A program made the position numbers and the translations under genes. The notes under the pieces are model-generated. The model saw only the letters and a program-made list of their open reading frames with translations, searched no databases and was not told the origin of the DNA. A stretch of 64,000 nucleotides of DNA from Synechocystis sp. PCC 7338 (GTDB lineage: Bacteria; Cyanobacteriota; Cyanobacteriia; Cyanobacteriales; Microcystaceae), in contig NZ_CP054306.1 in assembly GCF_018282115.1 (NCBI RefSeq), positions 853,488 through 917,487 on the forward strand, given 5' to 3'. This document shows, piece after piece, positions 34,164 through 42,766 of this stretch. Numbering within the stretch: position 1 is the first letter of the stretch; every line of letters begins with the position of its first letter.

Positions 34164-34958
34164 ATGCTAACTATTACTAGTCTCACCATTGCACGCACCT
34201 ATGAACTTTTTGAATATAAAGAGATTGGGTTTAAGTTAGACAGCTTTCCCGGATATACTGACGATCAGTGGGGAATTAAAGCGCATAATCGCCCATGGAT
34301 CGAATCGTTCGCTAATTTTCATGTTGGCCAGCGCATTATAGAATTAGGCGGAGCATATAGTTTATTTCCCAAGTATTTAAACGATAAATATGGTGTTGAA
34401 GCGTGGATTGGAGACGATTTTGGTCATTCAGGAGGAGAAGCTATTTGGTCTCGATGGGGAAATTTTAAAGAACTACCTGAAAAATATCCATCAGTGAAAT
34501 ATGTATTTCAACCGTTTGGCATTTTTTCTGAGGAATATCCAAACAACTATTTTGATGTCTTATTCAGTATATCAACTCTTGAACATATCCCTATGAATAA
34601 ACGCTTAGATGTTTTTAAAGATGCAAACAGAGTAACTAAAGAAGGAGGGAAACAATTACATACCATCGATATTTCAATTCCATCACTCAAACAATGCCTA
34701 TTGTATGGTTTAGGTGATAAACTGTCGTTTCTTGATAATTTGTCTGCAAGGTTTTGTTCAGAAATCAAAGGATGGGTAAATCTAATGTGTTTATCAGGTA
34801 TTAATTTAGCGACTGAAATACCTAATTCTATTGAGTTATTGTCCAGAGAAATCTTGGTTGAGTCCCCTGATGTGGTTTACCGATTTTATCCTCCTAACAA
34901 CAAGCCAAAAGCGTACCATCCAACTGCGTCTTTACTGGTTGTAATAGAGGATCTGTGA
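34164..34958 (+). CDS. Class I SAM-dependent methyltransferase
   Basis: A 264-residue putative glycan methyltransferase. SAM motif I is GQRIIELGGAYSLFPKYL, a degenerate form without the usual GxGxG. The later motifs FDVLFSISTLEHIP and VTKEGGKQLHTIDIS are typical of methyltransferase-11-like domains. It lies directly after wzt and is AT-rich like the Wzt cargo domain, so it may make the terminal methyl mark that Wzt recognises (inference). It starts at ATG 34164. Confidence 0.75.
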   Translation: MLTITSLTIARTYELFEYKEIGFKLDSFPGYTDDQWGIKAHNRPWIESFANFHVGQRIIELGGAYSLFPKYLNDKYGVEAWIGDDFGHSGGEAIWSRWGNFKELPEKYPSVKYVFQPFGIFSEEYPNNYFDVLFSISTLEHIPMNKRLDVFKDANRVTKEGGKQLHTIDISIPSLKQCLLYGLGDKLSFLDNLSARFCSEIKGWVNLMCLSGINLATEIPNSIELLSREILVESPDVVYRFYPPNNKPKAYHPTASLLVVIEDL

Positions 34959-35009
34959 TTTTTTTAGCAAGAAATATTTTTTAAATTTTTTTTGGAGCTT
35001 GATTAAATA

Positions 35010-35852
35010 ATGGAATTAAAGCTTTTTTCAGAGGAGCATTTGCTACTAACATGTTTTAGCCAAACACAGTCTGTTGAAGATCAGAAAACCTTAGTCGATG
35101 TTGGCGCTCATCATGGCTCTTTCAGTAAAAATTTCGCTGATAAAGGGTGGCAAGTAATTGCTTTTGAACCAGAAGAGAATAATCGGGCAGCTTTCCAGGA
35201 AAATTTAAAAGAATATCCTCAAGTTACATGTATTCCCAAAGCTGTATCTGACGAAGCCGGAAAGAAGGTTCCTTTCTATGTCAGTGAAGAGCATTTTGGC
35301 ATTCACTCCCTTAAACCTTGGCACGACACCCACGAACTGGCCTATGAAGTCGAAACCGTTAGGCTTGATTCAGTTCTAAGTGAGTTGCAAGTTCCTAATG
35401 TGACACTGCTGAAGGTTGATACCGAAGGTGCTGACTTTTTGGCGTTAAAAGGATTTGATTGGGACAAATACCATCCCGAACTTGTCATGATCGAATTCAG
35501 TGATGATCGTACCTTGCCCAATTTTAACTATACTCATCATGATGTCGTTGAATTTATGGAAAAACGAGGATACGTTGCCTTTGTTTCAGAATGGGATGAA
35601 ATTAAGGAATATGGTAGACAAGGCGTTGTTCAAGAGCCTCATACTTGGTTGCAATGTGTGCCTTATCCTGTGGATCACCAACCAGCATGGGGGAATTTAA
35701 TTTTTGTCCCAACAAATGATTCGTCTAAGTTTATAAATTTACTAAATTCTTATTTGAGCCAACTTGAAAAACAACAAAAGCAGGGTGTATTTCGTAAGCT
35801 GATCAAGAAAATTCCAGGTGCAACATACTTGTATCGCTCATTTAAACACTAA
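35010..35852 (+). CDS. FkbM-family methyltransferase
   Basis: This 280-residue FkbM-type O-methyltransferase carries motif I LVDVGAHHGSFSKNFADKG, the acidic adenosine site AFEPEENNRAAF, and the family hallmark LLKVDTEGADFLALKGFD. The C-terminal 70 residues are outside the FkbM domain and basic at the end. It probably methylates a sugar hydroxyl of the glycan. It starts at ATG 35010. Confidence 0.88.
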   Translation: MELKLFSEEHLLLTCFSQTQSVEDQKTLVDVGAHHGSFSKNFADKGWQVIAFEPEENNRAAFQENLKEYPQVTCIPKAVSDEAGKKVPFYVSEEHFGIHSLKPWHDTHELAYEVETVRLDSVLSELQVPNVTLLKVDTEGADFLALKGFDWDKYHPELVMIEFSDDRTLPNFNYTHHDVVEFMEKRGYVAFVSEWDEIKEYGRQGVVQEPHTWLQCVPYPVDHQPAWGNLIFVPTNDSSKFINLLNSYLSQLEKQQKQGVFRKLIKKIPGATYLYRSFKH

Positions 35853-35915
35853 CCTATTTTCATATTTCTTATGAACCATGCATCGTTTGCTTAATCAAAA
35901 GAGGTGACGCATTGA

Positions 35916-36890
35916 ATGTTTAAGGTATCTCTAGTTATCCGATGTTACAACGAAGAGCAACATATCGGCCGTTTGCTGAGTGGCATCATGAAGCAGACAG
36001 TACAGAATATTGAAATTATTGTTGTTGACTCTGGTTCTACTGATGCAACTGTCTCTATTGCTTCCCGCTATCCTGTCAAGATTCTTTCGATTAAACCCAA
36101 TGAATTTTCCTTTGGCAGAGCCTTAAATATCGGCTGTCAAGCCGCTTCCGGGGAATTTCTCGTTATTGCCAGCGCCCATATCTATCCCGTTTATCAAGAT
36201 TGGCTAGAACATCTATTAGCTCCTTTTTCTAACCCAACTGTCGCCCTCACCTATGGAAAACAACGGGGCTGCGAAACAACCCAGTATTCAGAACATCAAA
36301 TATTTGCCACTTGGTTTCCTGATCAGTTGAATACCATGCAAAAACAGGAGCATCCCTTTTGTAATAATGCCAATGCAGTCGTTCGTCGTGACCTGTGGAA
36401 ACAGTATCCCTACAATGAAGACCTAACAGGGTTGGAAGACCTAGACTGGGCAAAGCGAGTGATGCAGGCAGGCTATCAAATTGCCTATGTCCCTGAAGCC
36501 GAAATTATTCATGTTCATCAAGAAACCCCTAGTCGGATTTATAATCGCTATCGACGGGAGGCGATCGCCCTTAAACAGATTTATCCCGAAGAACACTTTG
36601 ATTTTTTTGATTTTATTCGCTTGTTTTTTCTCAATATATTCAACGACTATTACCACGCTTGCTATGATCAATGCCTAGGTCGCAATTTAATTTCTATTCC
36701 GCTGTTTCGTCTCATGCAATTTTGGGGTACTTATCAGGGGTTTACCCAAAGTGCTCAGATTAATAGTCAACTTCGGCAAACATTTTATTATCCTAGGGGA
36801 TTATCAAGAACAGGCAAGCCCTCAGAAAACAATCAACGACAAGCTATTGATTATGCCAGTCAGCAACAAAGTTTTGAGAAAATACATTGA
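35916..36890 (+). CDS. Family 2 glycosyltransferase
   Basis: This 324-residue GT-A transferase has the lead VSLVIRCYNEEQHIGRLLSG, EIIVVDSGSTDATVSIASRY and a second acidic motif GLEDLDWAKRVMQAGY. The usual DxD position reads ASAHIYP, as in some rhamnosyl- and aminosugar transferases of this family, so metal dependence is uncertain. The C-terminal part contains aromatic stretches (IRLFFLNIFNDYYHACYD) that may contact the membrane. The stop overlaps the following gene by 38 bp. Confidence 0.85.
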   Translation: MFKVSLVIRCYNEEQHIGRLLSGIMKQTVQNIEIIVVDSGSTDATVSIASRYPVKILSIKPNEFSFGRALNIGCQAASGEFLVIASAHIYPVYQDWLEHLLAPFSNPTVALTYGKQRGCETTQYSEHQIFATWFPDQLNTMQKQEHPFCNNANAVVRRDLWKQYPYNEDLTGLEDLDWAKRVMQAGYQIAYVPEAEIIHVHQETPSRIYNRYRREAIALKQIYPEEHFDFFDFIRLFFLNIFNDYYHACYDQCLGRNLISIPLFRLMQFWGTYQGFTQSAQINSQLRQTFYYPRGLSRTGKPSENNQRQAIDYASQQQSFEKIH

Positions 36891-37524
36891 TATTTCGGTG
36901 CCTGTCTCCCCAGAGTTGCCCCGTTGGCCAGGAAGTCCAGAAATTCAGTTTCAGCGCAGTCTGGATCTTAATAATGGTGACATTGCCACGGATACAACCA
37001 TTAATTTCAGCGTTCACACCGGCACCCACGTTGATGCTCCTTCCCACTTTATCTCTGAAGGCAACACAGTCGATCAGCTAGATTTAGATGTCATGATGGG
37101 GATGGCCTATGTAGCTGTTTTTCCCGATGATGTAGAATTTATCACCGCAGATTTACTGAATAACTTACCCTTACCCGCTCAGATTAAACGCTTGCTATTA
37201 CGCACTCGCAATTCCTATTTTTGGCAAATAAAAGGCTCAGAATTTCAGAAAGATTTTGTTGGCTTAACAGCAGATGCGGCTCAATGGATCGTTGATCAGG
37301 GTATCCAATTAATTGGCATTGATTATTTATCTGTCCAACGCTATTACGATGGCCCCGCTACCCATCAAATTTTACTCGACGCAGAAGTTGTCATAATTGA
37401 GGGCTTAAACCTAGATTCTGTTTCTGAAGGAATTTATGAATTAATTTGTTTACCCATTAAACTCAAAGGAATTGAAGGGGCACCTGCCAGAGTAGTATTG
37501 CGTTATTTTCCAGAGCACACTTGA
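36853..37524 (+). CDS. Cyclase-family (kynurenine formamidase-like) metal hydrolase
   Basis: The protein has 223 residues from ATG 36853 (MPVSNKVLRKYIDISVPVSP); a longer frame from 36751 runs deep into the upstream gene. The family metal site is clear: SVHTGTHVDAPSHFISEGNT (HxGTHxDxPxHF). IDYLSVQRY and EGLNLDSVSEGIYELICLPI follow. Members hydrolyse formamides or cyclise polyketides; in a sugar cluster the role is unknown, possibly hydrolysis of an amide or lactone on an acidic sugar. It opens a five-gene set. Confidence 0.85.
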   Translation: MPVSNKVLRKYIDISVPVSPELPRWPGSPEIQFQRSLDLNNGDIATDTTINFSVHTGTHVDAPSHFISEGNTVDQLDLDVMMGMAYVAVFPDDVEFITADLLNNLPLPAQIKRLLLRTRNSYFWQIKGSEFQKDFVGLTADAAQWIVDQGIQLIGIDYLSVQRYYDGPATHQILLDAEVVIIEGLNLDSVSEGIYELICLPIKLKGIEGAPARVVLRYFPEHT

Positions 37525-37565
37525 AAAGTGTTCACTAAAAAAAGTAAAAATGGAGCACTTTAATG

Positions 37566-38258
37566 ATGAACGCAAAAGTTGTTGCTCTTTTACCCATGAA
37601 AGCAAATAGCGAACGGGTTAAGGGTAAAAATTTTAAATTATTGAATGGTAAGCCCTTATTTCAATGGATATTGGATGCGCTCCTAGATTTACCAGAAATT
37701 TCAAAAGTCGTCATTAACACAGATGCGCGATCTATACTAGCTGGTCATGGATTGGTAGATTCAGAACGGATTCTAATCCGCGATCGCCGTTCGGAGATCT
37801 GTGGCGACTTAGTTAGTATGAATCTGATCATAGCCGATGATATTGCCAATGTTCCGGCTGACGTTTACTTAATGACTCATACGACCAATCCCTTGCTAAG
37901 TTCGTCAACTATTCAAAAAGCTCTTCAGTTCTTTTTAACAGCCCGATCTAATAAAACTGCTGATTCTCTCTTTACCGTTAATCGTTTTCAAACCCGTTTT
38001 TATCGAGAAGATGGCTCAGCAATCAACCATGATCCACAAAATTTAATACGCACCCAGGATCTAGAACCTTGGTATGAAGAAAATTCTAATCTTTACATTT
38101 TTAATTCAGAGAGCTTCTTTGCTACCCAAGCCCGCATCGGAAAAAAGCCGCTAATGTATGAAACTCCCAGCTTAGAGTCTATAGATATTGATAATGCTGC
38201 CGATTGGCAACTGGCTGAAGCTGTCGCCCAGTATCTCTTTCCTCTGTCTACCTCATAG
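37566..38258 (+). CDS. Acylneuraminate cytidylyltransferase-family protein
   Basis: A 230-residue NeuA/KdsB-like enzyme expected to activate an acidic sugar with CTP. The N-terminal nucleotide loop is LLPMKANSERVKGKNFKLLN (the family has R-SKG-x-K-N). Next are PLFQWILDALL, VVINTDA, RDRRSEICGDLVSMN, the LMTHTTNPLLSS substrate loop and a C-terminal acidic ESIDIDNAADWQLAEA (metal-binding aspartates). No NeuB-like synthase is nearby, so the sugar acid is not obviously a sialic acid. The start is ATG 37566 (ATG 37563 also possible). Confidence 0.87.
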   Translation: MNAKVVALLPMKANSERVKGKNFKLLNGKPLFQWILDALLDLPEISKVVINTDARSILAGHGLVDSERILIRDRRSEICGDLVSMNLIIADDIANVPADVYLMTHTTNPLLSSSTIQKALQFFLTARSNKTADSLFTVNRFQTRFYREDGSAINHDPQNLIRTQDLEPWYEENSNLYIFNSESFFATQARIGKKPLMYETPSLESIDIDNAADWQLAEAVAQYLFPLSTS

Positions 38259-38266
38259 GAGTGATT

Positions 38267-39199
38267 ATGAAAGTCTTGGTTACTTGTCCACCAATGCTAG
38301 GGATGATGGCAGAATTTAAGTCATTGTTTAAAGCGAAAGGTATCCATGTTGATTGTCCCTCGGTTACCCAAACTTTATCGGAAGCAGAGTTAAAAGAGCG
38401 AATTCCCCAATACGATGGTTGGATTATTGGTGACGACCCAGCAACCCGTGCTGTATTTCAAGCCGGTAAGGAAGGAAAATTGAGGGCAGCCGTCAAGTGG
38501 GGGGTGGGAGTTGACAACGTTGACTTCACTGCGGCTCAAGATTTGGGCATTCCAGTCACGAATACGCCCCATATGTTTGGTGCTGAAGTGGCGGATATTG
38601 CCATGGGCTATGTCATTGCTTTAGCCCGTCAGACTTTCTTCATTGACCGTAATGTCAGAAAAGGCAAATGGCCTAAACCGGCCGGAATCTCTTTGGCAGA
38701 TAAGACTGTGGCTTTGGTCGGTTTTGGCGATATTGGCCGTAATACAGCTAAAAGATTATTGGCGGCAGACATGAAGGTAATTGCCTATGATCCTTATTTT
38801 CAGCCTCTGCCAGAATTAGCCTTAGTTCAACCAGCACCATGGCCAGAACGCTTAGGAGAAGCAGATTTTATCGTGTTAACCTGTGCCCTAACGCCCAACA
38901 ATCGACATTTGATTAATGCTAGTACCCTAGCAATGACAAAATCGGGAGTGCGTATTGTTAATGTTGCCAGAGGCCCATTAATTGATGAGGTTGCCTTAGA
39001 AAAAGCTCTAGCATCTGGCCACGTCCATTCCGTTGCTTTGGATGTGTTTGAAATAGAGCCACTACCTAATACCTCTCCACTCCGTCAGTATGACCAGTGT
39101 ATTTGGGGATCTCACAATGGCTCGAACACCGTTGATGCTGTCCGTCGTGCTAGTTTCAAAGCAATAGAGTTATTGTTTGATTTTCTAGAGGTCAATTAA
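38267..39199 (+). CDS. D-2-hydroxyacid (phosphoglycerate-type) dehydrogenase
   Basis: This 310-residue NAD enzyme of the D-isomer 2-hydroxyacid dehydrogenase family starts at ATG 38267 (MKVLVTCPPML). NAD-binding motif VALVGFGDIGRNTAKRLLAA, CALTPNNRHLIN, catalytic Arg in NVARGPLID, Glu in DVFEIEPLP and the His in GSHNGSNT are visible. Serine biosynthesis genes are elsewhere as a rule, so its place here argues for a dedicated sugar-acid or hydroxyacid step. Its stop overlaps the SDR start (TAATG). Confidence 0.85.
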   Translation: MKVLVTCPPMLGMMAEFKSLFKAKGIHVDCPSVTQTLSEAELKERIPQYDGWIIGDDPATRAVFQAGKEGKLRAAVKWGVGVDNVDFTAAQDLGIPVTNTPHMFGAEVADIAMGYVIALARQTFFIDRNVRKGKWPKPAGISLADKTVALVGFGDIGRNTAKRLLAADMKVIAYDPYFQPLPELALVQPAPWPERLGEADFIVLTCALTPNNRHLINASTLAMTKSGVRIVNVARGPLIDEVALEKALASGHVHSVALDVFEIEPLPNTSPLRQYDQCIWGSHNGSNTVDAVRRASFKAIELLFDFLEVN

Positions 39200-39963
39200 T
39201 GCCCAACATTAATAATCAGAAAGTTGCCCTTGTTACCGGGGTTGCTGGGGGGATTGGCCAAGCTACTGCAAAATTACTATCTGAGGAAGACTGGTTTGTT
39301 ATTGGCATTGATTTATTAGATGATTTCGATTTATCTAGCATTAGTCATTACATTTCTGCTGATCTTGCAAATCCCAAACACATTGCTAAAGCAGTTCAGA
39401 ACTTGTCACAAATTACGGATCGCTTAGATGTACTTGTCAACAATGCGGCAATTCAAGTTTGTAAGCCCATCCTGGAAACAGAAATTAGCGAGTGGGATAA
39501 AACGATGGCAGTTAACGTCAGAGCCGCATTTTTGTTAGCTCAAGCAATGCACCCACTACTAAAAACCACTCAAGGGAGTATTATCAATATTGGTTCCGTT
39601 CACGCTTTAGCCACCTCTGCCAATATTGCAGTCTATGCCGCTAGTAAGGGAGCTTTAGTTGCCCTGACCCGTGCTATGGCGATCGAATTTGCACCTGACG
39701 AAATTCGAGTCAACGCATTACTACCTGGAGCAGTAAAAACAGAAATGCTAACTTCGGGGCTGATGCGGGGTCACCTTGGAGGTAATAACATATCTCAAAA
39801 ACTTGCAGAACTAGGTCAAAAGACAGTCATGGGTCGGGTGGGGTTGCCTGAAGAAATTGCTCAGTCTGTGCTTTTTTTAGCAGACAAACAAAAGTCTTCT
39901 TTCATTACTGGCCAATCATTAGTTATTGACGGTGGGGCAACCTGTCGTTTAAGTACGGAGTAA
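39199..39963 (+). CDS. Short-chain dehydrogenase/reductase
   Basis: A classical SDR of 254 residues with the complete set: TGVAGGIGQATA (cofactor), NNAAIQ, catalytic Ser in NIGSVHALA, YAASKGA (YxxxK) and the LPGAVKTEM loop. It closes with FITGQSLVIDGGATCRL. It starts at ATG 39199, overlapping the upstream dehydrogenase by one base, so the two are translationally coupled. Its substrate is unknown, probably an intermediate of the CMP-activated acid. Confidence 0.9.
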   Translation: MPNINNQKVALVTGVAGGIGQATAKLLSEEDWFVIGIDLLDDFDLSSISHYISADLANPKHIAKAVQNLSQITDRLDVLVNNAAIQVCKPILETEISEWDKTMAVNVRAAFLLAQAMHPLLKTTQGSIINIGSVHALATSANIAVYAASKGALVALTRAMAIEFAPDEIRVNALLPGAVKTEMLTSGLMRGHLGGNNISQKLAELGQKTVMGRVGLPEEIAQSVLFLADKQKSSFITGQSLVIDGGATCRLSTE

Positions 39964-39973
39964 ATTAAAAATT

Positions 39974-40783
39974 ATGTTTTTTGTCAAACCAGTCCTTCGC
40001 TCAGCAAGAGATGCTGTCAGAGTATATGTCAATCACTACAATGACATTGAATATTTAAATTGGTATTTCAAATACTCCAAGAAATTAAAGCAATTTAAAG
40101 ATATTCATAAAGGTGAGGACTGTTTCATTATTGGGAATGGGCCATCCCTTAATAAAATGGATCTAACACCTTTGAGAAACTATCATACTTTTGGACTGAA
40201 TAAGATTTATCTACTATTTGACAAGGTTGATTTAAATTTAAGCTATCATGTTGCAGTTAATCCTTTAGTCATTGAGCAGAGTATATCGCAATTTTCTACA
40301 CTTCAATGCCCAAGTTTTTTGTCCTACATCCCTTCGTATAAGTTATTTGCTAGATCTCAATCAACGTATCTAATTTACACAAATGGGGGTCATGGATTTC
40401 AGTATAATATTGCTGATTCGATTTTTGAGGGAGGAACGGTAACTTATGTGGCAATACAGATAGCATTTTTTATGGGTTTTAATCGTGTGTTTTTGATCGG
40501 AGTCGATCACAACTTTAAATACAAAGGGAATCCTAATGAGCTTCAGCTTTTGGAAGGGGAAGACTCTAATCATTTTTCTCCAAATTACTTTTGCGATCAA
40601 AAATGGAATCTTCCTGACTTAGAGGGATCTGAACTTTCTTATCAATTTGCTGAATTTGTTTACACAAGAAGTAACCGCAGAATTTTTGATGCTACAAAAA
40701 ATGGAAAGTTAAATATTTTTCAGAAAATCGATTATGAACAAGCCTTAAATTTAGCGTCTAAAAAGATAATTTTTGAGAGATAA
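39974..40783 (+). CDS. DUF115-like protein, possible CMP-sugar transferase
   Basis: This 269-residue protein carries the GNGPSLNKMDL motif shared by DUF115/MAF-type proteins and by GT42 sialyltransferases. TFGLNKIYLLFDK, TYVAIQIAFFMGFNRVFLIG and VDHNFKY agree with that group. Its place at the end of a set that contains a CMP-sugar synthase makes a transferase role plausible; this is inference. It starts at ATG 39974, 10 bp after the SDR gene. It is AT-rich. Confidence 0.7.
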   Translation: MFFVKPVLRSARDAVRVYVNHYNDIEYLNWYFKYSKKLKQFKDIHKGEDCFIIGNGPSLNKMDLTPLRNYHTFGLNKIYLLFDKVDLNLSYHVAVNPLVIEQSISQFSTLQCPSFLSYIPSYKLFARSQSTYLIYTNGGHGFQYNIADSIFEGGTVTYVAIQIAFFMGFNRVFLIGVDHNFKYKGNPNELQLLEGEDSNHFSPNYFCDQKWNLPDLEGSELSYQFAEFVYTRSNRRIFDATKNGKLNIFQKIDYEQALNLASKKIIFER

Positions 40784-40844
40784 GTATTTTTCGGACTGAA
40801 ACTATTCCTTTTAGATAAATCTTTAGTAAAGCATAACTTTCTGC

Positions 40845-41762
40845 GTGGCTAACCGAATAACAGGTGCAAGTGATTTTTTGCCAAAAATCTCAATAATCAC
40901 CCCGTCTTTTAATCAAGCTCAATTTCTAGAAGCAACAATTGAGAGTATACTGTCACAAAATTATCCTAACCTAGAATATATAATCATTGATGGCGGCTCA
41001 AATGATGGAAGTATAGATATCATTAAGAAATATGAAAAATATCTTTCTTTTTGGTGTAGCGAACCAGATGCGGGGCAATATGATGCCCTCAACAAGGGAT
41101 TCTGTCATTCTAAGGGAGAAATTATGTCTTGGCTTAATAGTGATGACATGTATTTACCTTGGGCTTTAAGAACAGTCGCTGACATCATGATTTCCCTGCC
41201 TGATGTGGAATGGTTAACAACGCTTAGTCCGGGTGGATGGGATTATCATGGATTTTGTTCTGGATTTGGTTCCGTCCCAGGCTACTCGCGTGAAGCTTTC
41301 CTTGATGGTTGTTACCTGCCTTATAAAAATAATAGCAATTTCATGGCTTGGATTCAGCAAGAATCGACATTCTGGCGTAGAAGCTTATGGGATAGATCGG
41401 GTGGATTAATTAATAGCAATTTGAAACTTGCCGGTGATTTTGATCTGTGGTCTCGATTCTATCTCCATGCTGATTTGTGTGCCACTCCTTCTCCACTGGG
41501 AGGATTCAGACATCAACATACTCAGAGAAGTAGGGACATAAACAAATATATTGAGGAGTCTTTATTTTCATTGTTGATTGCGCGCGAATCTGTAAATTGG
41601 AAGCCTAATTTTTCACAAAGTAAATTACTATTAACAGCAAAAAGAGTTCCCAAATTAAAAACTTTAATTAAGTCCAAATGGGGCTATCAAGGAAAAAAAA
41701 TTATTCGAAAAAAATCGGATTACCAAGATGGATATTGGGAAGTGGAAACATATCGTTTTTAA
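40845..41762 (+). CDS. Family 2 glycosyltransferase
   Basis: This 305-residue GT-A transferase starts at GTG 40845. The lead is ISIITPSFNQAQFLEATIES, then EYIIIDGGSNDGSIDIIKKY, FWCSEPDAGQYDALNKGF and the DxD-type MSWLNSDDMYLPW. AGDFDLWSRFYLHAD is the acceptor-side acidic motif. It is close to the enzyme at 43490-44503 over the first 130 residues, so the two are duplicates that have diverged in acceptor specificity. Confidence 0.88.
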   Translation: MANRITGASDFLPKISIITPSFNQAQFLEATIESILSQNYPNLEYIIIDGGSNDGSIDIIKKYEKYLSFWCSEPDAGQYDALNKGFCHSKGEIMSWLNSDDMYLPWALRTVADIMISLPDVEWLTTLSPGGWDYHGFCSGFGSVPGYSREAFLDGCYLPYKNNSNFMAWIQQESTFWRRSLWDRSGGLINSNLKLAGDFDLWSRFYLHADLCATPSPLGGFRHQHTQRSRDINKYIEESLFSLLIARESVNWKPNFSQSKLLLTAKRVPKLKTLIKSKWGYQGKKIIRKKSDYQDGYWEVETYRF

Positions 41763-42005
41763 TTTTGATTATTTATCTTGTGTTAGCTTAAATTTGTAAA
41801 AGCAAATATGTAAAGAGAGTTATTAGAATCACACTGCAAGAAATTGAACTTTGCCAATACCCAAATCATCGTCACAACTTTTACCGGTAGCCTAGCCCGT
41901 GGAAATTTTCCACACTAACCAATCTGATGGCGACAAATCTGAAAATGGCGATCGCCTGAATGGGGAAATTGTTAAAATGAGTTTACCTCTCTAGTGTGGA
42001 CTACT
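41763..42005 (+). repeat. Intergenic stretch with dispersed repeat 2, copy 2
   Basis: No gene is seen. About 41856-41956 matches the repeat-2 family weakly but in order (AATACCCAAATCATC, CTTTTACCGGTAGCCTAGCCC, CACTAACCAATCTGA) and ends in GGCGATCGCC. Confidence 0.55.
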
Positions 42006-42569
42006 ATGGCTACCGTTTTAGATCTTCAGCCAATTGTTTCGTTGACTCGAGAGCAATTTTATCAGCTCTGTCAAAATAATCCTGACCTAATTTTGGAAAG
42101 AGATCCCCTAGGAAAACTCATTATCATGTCCCCAGTTGGCGGTGAAAGCGGTGCCCAAGAAGCGAGCCTGATTTTTAAAGTGTCTCTCTGGAATCATCAG
42201 CATCAACTTGGTGTTGTCTTTAGTTCTTCAACCATCTTTAGTTTGCCCCAAGGTGGCGATCGCTCCCCCGATGTTGCTTGGGTTTCATTATCAAGGTGGG
42301 AAGGACTAACCCCAGAAGAGCGAGAAAAATTTCCCCCGATTTGCCCTGACTTTGTCATTGAGCTGAGGTCAAAAAGCGATCGCCTAAAACCCTTGCAAAG
42401 CAAAATGCTAGAGTACTTGACGTCTGGTTTAAAACTAGGTTGGTTAATCAATCCCCAACAAAAGCAAGTGGAAATATATCGTCAAAATCAACCCATGGAA
42501 ATAATCAATTTCCCCGCAAAATTATACGGAGAGGATGTTCTGTCTGGATTTAGCCTTTCTTTAGACTAG
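42006..42569 (+). CDS. Uma2-family putative endonuclease
   Basis: This 187-residue near-duplicate of the gene at 22815-23378 starts at ATG 42006 (MATVLDLQPIVSLTREQFYQ); GTG 41994 would add four residues. Core motifs LIIMSPVGGESGAQEASL, SLPQGGDRSPDVAWVS and ICPDFVIELRSKSDRLKPLQ are unchanged. The duplicated block extends past the stop into the repeat-2 copy at 42590. Confidence 0.87.
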   Translation: MATVLDLQPIVSLTREQFYQLCQNNPDLILERDPLGKLIIMSPVGGESGAQEASLIFKVSLWNHQHQLGVVFSSSTIFSLPQGGDRSPDVAWVSLSRWEGLTPEEREKFPPICPDFVIELRSKSDRLKPLQSKMLEYLTSGLKLGWLINPQQKQVEIYRQNQPMEIINFPAKLYGEDVLSGFSLSLD

Positions 42570-42589
42570 AGTTCTTGACGCTACTTACT

Positions 42590-42709
42590 AAGCCCAACCA
42601 AGACAACTTTTACAGATAGCCTAGTCCCTGAAAAAAATTTTCCCCATTAACCAGTCAGATATTTCAGGTGGTGCAACGAGTCTGTAAATGGCAATAAACG
42701 GCGATCGCC
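42590..42709 (+). repeat. Dispersed repeat 2, copy 3
   Basis: The block AAGCCCAACCAAGACAACTT to GGCGATCGCC matches 23705-23836 in order, including ATATTTCAGGTGGTGCAACG and ATGGCAATAAAC. At its right HIP1 it joins the leader CTCCGATGGCCTATGGGC also found upstream of the gene at 27185. Confidence 0.7.
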
Positions 42710-42766
42710 TCCGATGGCCTATGGGCTAGGGCTAGACTAAAGGAAGCAAATCGAGAGGAAAAACAA

